From Candidatus Ratteibacteria bacterium (GTDB lineage: Bacteria > CAIJMQ01), in the NCBI GenBank assembly GCA_028715665.1, contig JAQURI010000027.1, positions 1 through 13,559 of the forward strand: a stretch of 13,559 nt of DNA, given 5' to 3'. Position numbers and translations under genes: made by a program. Position 1 is the first letter of the stretch. Each line of letters begins with the position of its first letter. Of the stretch, positions 7,960 through 13,559 are shown one piece after another. The notes below the pieces were generated by a model. It was given only the letters and a program-made list of their open reading frames with translations, was not told the origin of the DNA and did not search any database.

Positions 7960-8352
7960 TTATTTTTCTTCTGGTTCTGAACCTGATAGTCCAAATAAAG
8001 TCATTTCAATAAGCAGGGCTGCTTTAGCAAAATTATCTCCTTTACAATAAAAACCGTTGCTTCCTAACTTTTTTGCTTCCTCTTCTTTTTCTTTGTTTCC
8101 ATGAGCGCTAACTATGATTACCGGAAGTGTTTTGTCTATTTCTTTAATTTTTTGTAATGTTTCCAATCCATCCATCTTTGGCATCTGGAGGTCTAAAAAT
8201 ATTATGGAAGGCCTTTCTTCTTTTATTTTAGATAAGGCCTTTTCTCCAGAGTCAACTGTTTCTACTATATAACCTAATTTTTTCAAATAGAAACCTATAA
8301 GTTCTAAATATTCAGGGTTATCATCGACTAAAAGAACTTTTAAGTTTTTCAT
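7960..8352 (-). CDS. Single-domain response regulator paired with the membrane kinase
   Basis: 130 residues, receiver domain only. The acidic pocket is Asp10-Asp11 (LLVDDNPEY), the phosphorylation site Asp54 in IIFLDLQMPKMDG, the switch serine Ser82 in VIIVSAHG and the conserved lysine Lys104. The lysine is followed by Gly-Asp (FYCKGDNF) rather than the usual proline, which alters the beta5-alpha5 turn. A short extension after the domain (GLSGSEPEEK) carries no output domain. The ATG overlaps the stop of the c-subunit gene (TAATG) and an AGGA-type site lies about 10 nt upstream. The stop abuts the kinase ATG, so this is the kinase's cognate partner. With no DNA-binding domain, output must be through protein contact. 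Confidence 0.92.
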   Translation of the reverse strand: MKNLKVLLVDDNPEYLELIGFYLKKLGYIVETVDSGEKALSKIKEERPSIIFLDLQMPKMDGLETLQKIKEIDKTLPVIIVSAHGNKEKEEEAKKLGSNGFYCKGDNFAKAALLIEMTLFGLSGSEPEEK

Positions 8353-8576
8353 TATGGAGTTCCTTTACTTAATAATTGAAATGCAACCAGAAGAGCTACG
8401 AACGCCAACGCTTCCGTAAAAGCAAGGGCTATAATCATGGCGGTAAAGATTTTTGGCGAAGCCGAAGGATTACGGCCCAAAGCTTGAATGCTTGCAAAAG
8501 AACTTGCTATAAATACTATAGAAGGGCCTAATACGCATAAGGAGATGATTAGCGTTACAGCTATATTATGGCTCAT
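8352..8576 (-). CDS. atpE: ATP synthase F0 subunit c-like proteolipid (orphan)
   Basis: 74 residues forming two hydrophobic helices (about 5-33 and 43-69) joined by a polar loop ALGRNPSA (32-39), the signature of F-type c subunits (compare the RQPE/RNPE loop). The second helix carries Glu55 (IALAFTEALAFVALL) at the position of the ion-carrying carboxylate. Helix 1 keeps a Gly-Pro (17-18), but the usual glycine series is replaced by Ser/Ala/Phe. By alignment to the Ilyobacter c subunit, the Na+ ligands Gln32, Ser66, Thr67 and Tyr70 correspond to Phe22, Ala56, Leu57 and Val60. If ion binding persists it should therefore be proton-type. AGGG lies upstream of the ATG, which falls inside the epsilon-like gene (11-nt overlap). 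No subunit a, b, alpha, beta, gamma or delta gene is in the window. Confidence 0.82.
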   Translation of the reverse strand: MSHNIAVTLIISLCVLGPSIVFIASSFASIQALGRNPSASPKIFTAMIIALAFTEALAFVALLVAFQLLSKGTP

Positions 8577-8811
8577 TAGTATTCCCTGTTTTTTCTATGA
8601 TTATAGTTGTCTTGTCTTTTTCTGTTTTTGCTATGCCGCGCATGATGGGAATGATATGTCCATTTATATGAATTTTCCCTTTTACCAAACGACTGATGAG
8701 ATGTTTATGGAATGGCAGAATTTCAAAGGTGCCTTGCTCTCCTGGCAAAATCACACTTTCAGCTTTTTTTTTAAATATTGTTTCTTGAGTTGTAAGAACT
8801 CTTACGTCCAT
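8566..8811 (-). CDS. atpC: ATP synthase F1 epsilon subunit-like protein, beta-sandwich only
   Basis: 81 residues matching the N-terminal beta-sandwich domain of F1 epsilon: VRVLTTQETIFKKKAESVIL (3-22), PGEQGTFEILPFHKHLIS (23-40, in place of the usual PGxxGxxGxxPxHAPLI) and a final pair of strands MRGIAKTEKDKTTIIIE (57-73). The C-terminal two-helix domain that normally inhibits ATP hydrolysis (about 45-50 residues) is absent. Short epsilon proteins of this kind are known in some lineages, such as green sulfur bacteria. In ATP synthase the sandwich contacts gamma and the c-ring, so its pairing with a c-like gene is meaningful. The ATG is 11 nt after the previous stop with no clear Shine-Dalgarno. 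The 3' end overlaps the c gene by 11 nt in another frame. Confidence 0.72.
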   Translation of the reverse strand: MDVRVLTTQETIFKKKAESVILPGEQGTFEILPFHKHLISRLVKGKIHINGHIIPIMRGIAKTEKDKTTIIIEKTGNTNEP

Positions 8812-8822
8812 AAAAATTTAAT

Positions 8823-9776
8823 TTAACTTTTTTCTGTTTTTTCTTCTGTTTGTTCTTTTTCTTCTTGCTCTTCGCTTTTTGTTTCCTCTGTGGTTTTTGG
8901 TTCAGTTTGAGGGAAAGAGGATTCCACTGTTTCTTCGGTGCCTTTTTGGATGGAACGGCTTGAACGAATCCACGCAAAGAAGAAACTGGCGCCCAATACC
9001 AAGATAAAAATTATAATCATGAAAATTACCATCCATGTTGCTGTCTTTGAAGGCACGTCGGATTTTAATTTTGAATTTTCCAACATTGCTTTTCCAGAGA
9101 TGCCTATTTCTCCTCCCTTGCCGGCTGCTATCATGAAATTCCTCATTCTCTCTATATTTGACTGTATATGGTTTAAAACGGCAATATTGTCACGGTAGTT
9201 TGCTACTTGTTGTTTGAATGAAAGTTCTTTCGATTCTCCTTCAGAAGTTATGATTTTTTTGATTTGTTCGTCTATTTCGTTTGCAATTTCCTCGATTGTG
9301 GAATATTGCGGTGTATCTTTCATGGACTCTAGTATATATTTGGTTTGAGATTTGAAAGTATCCAGTTTTTCTATCGGTATATACCAAATATCTTTTAATT
9401 CTACGGTGAATGTTAATGTTATCCCTGGAGATAATTCTATATTTTCTTTATGGACATAATATAGCCCGCGTTCAGTATCATAGTCGACATTTAATCCGCC
9501 CGCATTGATAATGTCTTTGATTGTTACTTCCTGAGGCAGATATTCCTTAATATTGACGGTTTTTGCTTCATCCTTAGAGGGATTTACTGCCAAAATTCGC
9601 ATATAAATACTTTCTCTGTCTTCTTGAGCAGATGCATCTTTCAGTGCAATTCCCCCTGCTAATGTTAAACCGATTAATATGCTGAAAATTGCTTTCCAAA
9701 CTTTTGGCAAAAATATCATTGTTTTACAGTATATCTGAAAGGAGGATATCCCGACTGTTTTTTTATTATTTGGCAT
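8823..9776 (-). CDS. Exported, single-pass membrane protein of unknown family
   Basis: 317 residues; I do not recognise a named family. Visible parts: a signal peptide (positive residues to about 27, hydrophobic 28-43, likely cleavage after ASA at 48-50); a beta-rich domain (about 57-135) containing MRILAVNPSKDE, IKEYLPQEV, YYVHKENIELSPG and VELKDIWYIPIEKLD; a helical, probably coiled-coil stretch (about 140-215); a transmembrane helix (about 248-270) followed by RSSR; and a 45-residue cytoplasmic tail very rich in Glu, Lys and Thr (280-317). The topology is thus outside domain, membrane, charged inner tail. It is the first gene of the minus-strand unit, suggesting a sensor or scaffold for the downstream c/epsilon and kinase proteins. 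ATG at 9776 has only GGGCG upstream; Met20 (9719) would also keep the signal peptide but has no ribosome-binding site. Confidence 0.8.
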   Translation of the reverse strand: MPNNKKTVGISSFQIYCKTMIFLPKVWKAIFSILIGLTLAGGIALKDASAQEDRESIYMRILAVNPSKDEAKTVNIKEYLPQEVTIKDIINAGGLNVDYDTERGLYYVHKENIELSPGITLTFTVELKDIWYIPIEKLDTFKSQTKYILESMKDTPQYSTIEEIANEIDEQIKKIITSEGESKELSFKQQVANYRDNIAVLNHIQSNIERMRNFMIAAGKGGEIGISGKAMLENSKLKSDVPSKTATWMVIFMIIIFILVLGASFFFAWIRSSRSIQKGTEETVESSFPQTEPKTTEETKSEEQEEKEQTEEKTEKS

Positions 9777-9798
9777 ATTATCGCCCGTTATTGGCTAT

Positions 9799-9827
9799 AT
9801 ATTACTCAAAAATGCGGAAAAATTCAA
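9799..9827 (-). promoter_or_regulatory. Candidate sigma70-type promoter for the minus-strand unit
   Basis: Read on the minus strand: TTGAAT (9827-9822), a 17-nt spacer, then TAATAT (9804-9799), four of six matches in each hexamer. Transcription would start near 9792, leaving a leader of about 16 nt before the ATG at 9776. The location in the divergent gap and the lack of gene-sized gaps downstream make this the only likely main promoter for the six genes. AT-rich DNA gives chance matches. Confidence 0.4.
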
Positions 9828-9858
9828 ATTAATATTCTGTTGGCAATACCCCTTATTG

Positions 9859-9887
9859 TTGCTTTTGAAAAAAGAATAATTTATAAT
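9859..9887 (+). promoter_or_regulatory. Candidate sigma70-type promoter for the gspE unit
   Basis: TTGCTT (9859-9864), a 17-nt spacer and a perfect TATAAT (9882-9887). The predicted start of transcription is near 9894, only about 14 nt before the ATG at 9908, and that A-rich leader has no Shine-Dalgarno. A short inverted repeat CAATA / TATTG (9844-9858) sits immediately upstream of the -35 box and could be an operator, but it is too short to claim. Confidence 0.5.
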
Positions 9888-9907
9888 CTAAAAAAATAAA
9901 AAATGAA

Positions 9908-10378
9908 ATGCCCAAACGGACAGGAGAAGTTTTAATAGATGCCGGTTTAATTACTTCGGAGCAGCTGCAAGAAGCTTTAAAAGAACAAAAAATAACAAAA
10001 GAATTTATAGGCAATATACTTGTAAGAAGAGGATATGTTGAAGAACATACTTTGTTAGGGATATTATCTAAACAGTTTAATATCCCATACCTTAGCATAA
10101 AGGATAGATATATAGATTTAGCGTTAGTTAGAAGGTTTCCCTATTCTTTAATATCAAAACACGACTGTTTTCCGATACAACAAAATGACGAGTTGGTAAC
10201 GCTGGCTGTCGTTAACCCTTTAGATGCCGTAGCTATAGCCGAAATAGAAAAGGCGGTAAGGCCTCTTAAGTTGGAGATTGTTCTTACTTCCCGAGAGGAT
10301 ATGCTGGAAATAATTAGGCGATATCGTCAATACAGGAATAGGTTTATAAAAGAATTAATCGAAAAAAACGAGGGATAA
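9908..10378 (+). CDS. Stand-alone MshEN (GspE N-terminal) domain protein, predicted c-di-GMP receptor
   Basis: 156 residues, the size of one MshEN/T2SSE-N domain with no ATPase behind it. Both 24-residue c-di-GMP motifs of the MshE family (RLGxxLVxxGLIxxxxLxxxLxxQ) are present. Motif 1 is residues 4-27 (RTGEVLIDAGLITSEQLQEA, ending at Gln27), with only Leu5 replaced by Thr. Motif 2 is residues 33-56 (IGNILVRRGYVEEHTLLGIL, ending at Gln56), with Phe for the first Arg. The C-terminal half (about 57-140, including FNIPYL and VTLAVVNPLDAVAI) is the usual second subdomain. It is separated by 6 nt from the gspE gene, whose own N-domain lacks the key motif residues. It could serve as the motor's separate c-di-GMP sensing subunit. 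ATG at 9908 has no Shine-Dalgarno; a nearby ATG at 9903 is out of frame. Confidence 0.85.
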   Translation: MPKRTGEVLIDAGLITSEQLQEALKEQKITKEFIGNILVRRGYVEEHTLLGILSKQFNIPYLSIKDRYIDLALVRRFPYSLISKHDCFPIQQNDELVTLAVVNPLDAVAIAEIEKAVRPLKLEIVLTSREDMLEIIRRYRQYRNRFIKELIEKNEG

Positions 10379-10384
10379 ATAAAT

Positions 10385-12121
10385 ATGATTAATAAAACTG
10401 ATTCCGCTTTATGCCAAGCCTTATTAAATAAAGGGTCGATTTCAAAACAATTGTTGGATTCCATCATAAAAGAAGCAGAAAATTCCAAACAAGAGATTAA
10501 GTCCCTTCTTGTTTATAAATCGATAGCTTCCGAAGAAGATATTCTTAAAATTTTAAGCGAAGAATTAAATCTTGAAGTCGTTAGTTTAGGAAAAACATCC
10601 ATTGACAAAATGTTAATAGACAAAATCCCGGTAAAAATTTCTTCTTATTACAAATTCATCCCTTTCAAAATAGAGAATAAAACGTTAACAATTGCGGTAT
10701 CTTATCCTTTGTCCGTGAAAGCCCAGGATGAAATAAGAACCTATTTAGGATATGAAGTCAAACAGGTGCTTGCCTGTGAAAATGAAATAATCGAAGCCTT
10801 GAAATCAATGTATGGTTTGGGAGCCGTAACAGTTCACCAAATCCTTCAGAAATCCCCAAAAGACAAAAGTGCTGTTTTAGATGAGGTATATGAAGAGAAA
10901 GTGGAAGATATTGAAAAACTTTCAGATGAGCCCTCCGTCATAAAATTAGTTAATCAGATAATTTTGGATGCGTTTAATAAAAGAGCGACCGATATTCACA
11001 TCGAACCTTACAGGGACAAATTAAGATTACGTTACCGTATTGACGGAGTTTTATATGAATCCAAGGTTCCTCCGCAGCTAAAAAATTTCTTAAAGCCCAT
11101 ATTTTCCAGAATAAAAATAATGTCAAACTTGGATATCGTGGAGCGCAGGCTCCCTCAAGACGGTCGAGCTATAGTAAAAGTCCAAAATCAAACACTGGAT
11201 TTGAGAATTTCTACTTTACCTACTCCGTACGGCGAGAGTTTGGTCATTAGAATATTGCCTATGAAACTGCTTATGGATTTGGGCGGATTAGGTATTGCCT
11301 CCGATGACTTGAAAACCATTAAAAAATTGATAAGTATGCCTTACGGTATAATCTTTGTCACCGGTCCTACAGGGAGCGGCAAAACAACTACTCTTTATGC
11401 CGTCTTAAACGAATTAAATACCGAAAATCGCAAAATTATAACGATAGAAGACCCTATCGAATACGAAATCGAGAATATAACTCAAATTCAGGTTGCTCCT
11501 AACATAGAATTGACGTTTGCCAGGGGCTTAAGAAGCATATTAAGACATGACCCGGATGTGATTATGGTGGGCGAGGTGAGGGATATGGAAACTGCCGAAA
11601 TAGCCATGAGGTCGGCTTTGACAGGTCACTTGGTCTTTTCCACTCTTCACACCAATAATGCTGCAAGCGGCGTTACACGACTAATAGATATAGGAGTAGA
11701 ACCTTATTTGATTACTTCCAGTTTGACTGCTTTGGTAGCCCAACGGTTGGTAAGATTAATTTGTCAGAATTGTAAAAAAGAAGACAAAAATCAGTCCCCC
11801 GAAATCATAAAACTTATTGCTTCAAACCTTAATATTTCGGCTTCAGAAGTTAAAATCTTCCGCGGCGAAGGTTGCAAGAAATGTAATTCAACAGGTTATT
11901 ACGGCAGGACTGCTATATATGAAATTTTACAGATAGACGAAAAAATCAGGGAAATGATTTTAGCAAAAGCTTCTTCGGACAAAATAAAAAAAGTTGCGTT
12001 AGAAAACGGCATGCTTTCGTTAAGCCAGAACGGCTGGCGGAAAGTAATACAGGGATTAACTACTCCCGAAGAAGTGATTAAAAATACATTGGAAGAACAA
12101 GATAGTAAATCTGACGAATGA
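10385..12121 (+). CDS. gspE: Type II secretion/type IV pilus assembly ATPase GspE (PilB family)
   Basis: 578 residues, full length. An N-terminal T2SSE-N domain (about 5-150) is followed by the secretion ATPase. The N2 region contains RATDIHIEPYRDKLRLRYRI (200-219) and the C-terminal RecA-like domain has Walker A GPTGSGKT (327-334), Asp box TIEDPIEY (353-360), Walker B VGEVRD (395-400, Glu397) and His box TGHLVFSTLHTN (413-424). A zinc-binding tetracysteine is present: Cys460-x2-Cys463 and Cys497-x2-Cys500. This hexameric cytoplasmic motor drives pseudopilin addition and docks on the GspL/PilM protein. The N-domain motif positions for c-di-GMP are degenerate (Gly to Cys10 or Lys39, Gly to Ser46, terminal Gln to Ala31 or Glu60). 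AGGG at 10371-10374 lies 10 nt before the ATG. GspE rather than PilB is chosen from the gspJ/K context only. Confidence 0.95.
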   Translation: MINKTDSALCQALLNKGSISKQLLDSIIKEAENSKQEIKSLLVYKSIASEEDILKILSEELNLEVVSLGKTSIDKMLIDKIPVKISSYYKFIPFKIENKTLTIAVSYPLSVKAQDEIRTYLGYEVKQVLACENEIIEALKSMYGLGAVTVHQILQKSPKDKSAVLDEVYEEKVEDIEKLSDEPSVIKLVNQIILDAFNKRATDIHIEPYRDKLRLRYRIDGVLYESKVPPQLKNFLKPIFSRIKIMSNLDIVERRLPQDGRAIVKVQNQTLDLRISTLPTPYGESLVIRILPMKLLMDLGGLGIASDDLKTIKKLISMPYGIIFVTGPTGSGKTTTLYAVLNELNTENRKIITIEDPIEYEIENITQIQVAPNIELTFARGLRSILRHDPDVIMVGEVRDMETAEIAMRSALTGHLVFSTLHTNNAASGVTRLIDIGVEPYLITSSLTALVAQRLVRLICQNCKKEDKNQSPEIIKLIASNLNISASEVKIFRGEGCKKCNSTGYYGRTAIYEILQIDEKIREMILAKASSDKIKKVALENGMLSLSQNGWRKVIQGLTTPEEVIKNTLEEQDSKSDE

Positions 12122-12504
12122 TAGCATTATCCATGGAAAAGGATTTTTCTCACGATAGACGTTTTTTCCAAAGGTTCAACAATAAGCTCAATCTTAAGTA
12201 CCGTATTATAAAATCGTCTTCGAATACGCCTTTTAAAGAAACGGATTCGCAGCATTTTAGTATATTTAAGAATATCAGCGAAGGAGGGATTCTTTTTATA
12301 GCTTTCCAAGAACTCCCCCCGGGAACGGTTCTGAATATCGATTTGGAATTATTGGACGCCGAAAATCCGATAAACTGTTTGGTGAAAGTCGTAAGGACAA
12401 AGAAAATAGAAAAAGATAAGACTTATGAGATAGGCGCAGCATTCTTAGGCTTCTCCGTTGCAGAAAAAGCCCGCCTTTTAAGATATTTGAAAGGTGAATG
12501 GTGA
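12118..12504 (+). CDS. PilZ domain protein, predicted c-di-GMP receptor
   Basis: 128 residues comprising a single PilZ domain. The c-di-GMP binding signature is complete: RxxxR as RRFFQR (Arg15, Arg19) and the [D/N]xSxxG box as NISEGG (Asn52, Ser54, Gly57), followed by a beta-barrel with INCLVKVVRTKK and YEIGAAFLGF. Asn for Asp in the second motif is a common substitution. The start overlaps the gspE stop as ATGA, so it is translationally coupled to the motor ATPase. An internal ATG at 12133 (Met6) is also possible and loses nothing of the domain. PilZ proteins regulate pilus motors in several bacteria, and the context between gspE and gspF makes control of this machine likely; the direction of control cannot be read. 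Confidence 0.9.
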   Translation: MIALSMEKDFSHDRRFFQRFNNKLNLKYRIIKSSSNTPFKETDSQHFSIFKNISEGGILFIAFQELPPGTVLNIDLELLDAENPINCLVKVVRTKKIEKDKTYEIGAAFLGFSVAEKARLLRYLKGEW

Positions 12505-12510
12505 AATAAT

Positions 12511-13559
12511 ATGCCTTTATTTAAGTATCAGGCCAAAAAAAGCCCAAAAGAAATAATAGAAGATGTGATAGAAGCTGAAAGCAGAGAGAAGGCTATTGAA
12601 AAATTGAGCCAAAAAAATTGTTTCCCTATCAAGATAGAGGAAATTTCTCAAGATTATGAGCCGATTATTTCGACTTCCCCAATTTCGTCGACAAAAATAA
12701 AACCTAAAAATATAGTTATATTCAGCAGACAATTGGCGAGTTTATTGAAATCAGGAGTGCCTCTTTCAAGGAGTTTGTCTATAATTTCCGAACAAACGGA
12801 AGACCTTCGGTTTAAAAAACTATTAAATAACATTTATTCCAGAATAAAAGACGGAGAGTCTTTCTCCGCCGTGCTTGCAAGATATCCTAAAACTTTTCCC
12901 CCCCTTTATATAGCCATAATTCAAGCGGGAGAAAGCAGCGGAAATTTGACGGAATCGTTATTTAGAATAGCAGACTATCTCAAAAAACAGAATGATTTTT
13001 TATCTCGTGTACGCAGTGCTTTGATATATCCTGTTTTTATGGCTTTGCTCGGAATCTTTACGATAATGTTTATGTTTATGTTCGTTATGCCGCGGCTTGT
13101 AAAAATATTTTCCGATATAGGGCAGGCATTGCCGCTGCCTACTCAAATAGTTCTGAATATAAGTATTTTCTGTCAACGTTGGTGGATGTTAATATTGGCA
13201 GTAATAATTGTACTGGTATTTTTCTTTAAGAAGGGACTGAAAATGTACAAGGGAATAATTAGCCAATTGAAATTGCATATCCCTATCTTGGGCAGTTTTA
13301 ATCTTAAAGTTGAGTTAATTAAATTTTTTAGAAGTTTAGAGATTCTGGTATCCAACGGAATACCTATCTCGGAAGCTATCAAAATTGCCGCGCCAATCTT
13401 AGATAACGAGGTTATAAAAAAAGCGATTGAACAAGGGCACAAACAGGTTCAAGAAGGAGGTTCTTTTGGTTACGCCTTGAAAAAGTCGAAATTGTTTCCG
13501 GCTTTTATGGTTAATCTTATAATAGTAGCCGAAGAATCCGGGAAATTTGCCGATGGGTT
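12511..13559 (+). CDS. gspF: GspF/PilC inner-membrane platform protein, 3' end cut by window
   Basis: The frame is open from ATG 12511 to the window end (349 codons plus 2 bases); roughly the last 50 residues should be missing compared with the usual 400. The start MPLFKYQAKK and the early segment EAESREKAIEKLSQ are typical of the GspF N-terminus. The first T2SSF domain (about 68-190) has FSRQLASLLKSGVPLSRSL and IIQAGESSGNL. Transmembrane helices lie at about 170-195 (LIYPVFMALLGIFTIMFMF) and 216-236. The second domain starts about 273 (KFFRSLEILVSNGIPISEAI) and reaches its own copy of the AEESGKFADG motif at the very edge. GspF is the polytopic core that couples GspE to pseudopilus assembly. 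It begins 6 nt after pilZ; GGTGA at 12499-12503 is the only ribosome-binding candidate. Confidence 0.93.
   Translation, partial: MPLFKYQAKKSPKEIIEDVIEAESREKAIEKLSQKNCFPIKIEEISQDYEPIISTSPISSTKIKPKNIVIFSRQLASLLKSGVPLSRSLSIISEQTEDLRFKKLLNNIYSRIKDGESFSAVLARYPKTFPPLYIAIIQAGESSGNLTESLFRIADYLKKQNDFLSRVRSALIYPVFMALLGIFTIMFMFMFVMPRLVKIFSDIGQALPLPTQIVLNISIFCQRWWMLILAVIIVLVFFFKKGLKMYKGIISQLKLHIPILGSFNLKVELIKFFRSLEILVSNGIPISEAIKIAAPILDNEVIKKAIEQGHKQVQEGGSFGYALKKSKLFPAFMVNLIIVAEESGKFADG

Noticed and set aside
7960..8352. Truncated DNA-binding regulator
   Set aside because: The receiver domain is complete, and the short Glu-rich end abuts the kinase start codon with no remnant of an output domain.
8488..8826. 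Plus-strand open frame of 112 codons opposite the c and epsilon genes
   Set aside because: The translation has no family resemblance, while the minus strand gives clear ATP-synthase-like proteins across the same bases.
8771..8977. Minus-strand frame giving a very Lys/Gln-rich 68-residue peptide
   Set aside because: This is the frame-shifted reading of the Glu/Lys/Thr-rich tail of the 317-residue protein and not an independent gene.
9740..9770. Strong Shine-Dalgarno-like AGGAGG on the plus strand, beside a GGATATCC palindrome (9744-9751)
   Set aside because: Only a roughly 25-codon frame with a CTG or TTG start follows, and it runs into the promoter region. The minus strand codes for a signal peptide here, so chance is the simplest explanation.
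8352..9776. A complete or nearly complete ATP synthase operon
   Set aside because: Only c- and epsilon-like genes are present. The neighbouring 317-residue protein has a signal peptide and one late membrane helix and cannot be subunit a, b, gamma or delta.
9844..9858. Inverted repeat CAATA-N5-TATTG as an operator
   Set aside because: Five-base arms in AT-rich DNA are expected by chance; mentioned with the promoter but not listed as a feature.

Overview
The window is a compact, AT-rich bacterial segment (roughly one third G+C by eye). Eighteen genes or sites fit together with almost no spacer DNA; no gap between genes exceeds about 130 bases. No rRNA, tRNA, CRISPR array, transposase or phage gene is visible. 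A type II secretion/type IV pilus type machine with a PilM-PilN fusion, dense use of two-component proteins and an orphan ATP-synthase c subunit suggest a Gram-negative, uncultivated lineage. The style recalls Omnitrophota (OP3) or a neighbouring group, but that is an inference from style, not from a marker gene.

Layout, left to right. (1) Plus strand, 1-5290: the 3' end of a minor pseudopilin gene (gspJ), then gspK, a PilM-PilN/GspL fusion, GspM/PilO, a soluble PAS histidine kinase and a single-domain response regulator. All are overlapping or within 2 nt of each other, so they look like one transcription unit that entered the window from the left. (2) Minus strand, 9776-5318: a six-gene unit reading leftwards. 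It encodes a secreted/membrane-anchored protein of unknown family, an epsilon-like ATP-synthase subunit without its C-terminal helices, a c-subunit-like proteolipid, a response regulator, a membrane histidine kinase and an exported von Willebrand factor A (VWA) protein. Spacing is -11 to +11 nt throughout. (3) Plus strand, 9908-13559: a stand-alone MshEN domain protein, the secretion ATPase GspE, a PilZ protein and the start of gspF (cut by the window edge). Units 2 and 3 diverge from a 131-base region holding one plausible promoter for each direction.

How it may work together. Units 1 and 3 supply the pseudopilus, assembly platform and motor of one secretion or pilus system. That machine has its own cytosolic kinase/regulator pair and two predicted cyclic-di-GMP receptors (the MshEN protein and PilZ) flanking the motor ATPase. 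The GspE N-domain has lost the c-di-GMP signature residues that the separate MshEN protein keeps, suggesting the sensor was split off from the motor.

The most unusual part is unit 2. A c-subunit that keeps its ion-binding carboxylate and a truncated epsilon subunit sit without any other ATP-synthase gene, in one operon with a two-component pair and two extracytoplasmic proteins. This may be an undescribed envelope system that uses ATP-synthase-derived parts for sensing or coupling. The sober alternative is a displaced pair of ordinary atp genes. The sequence alone cannot decide between these.
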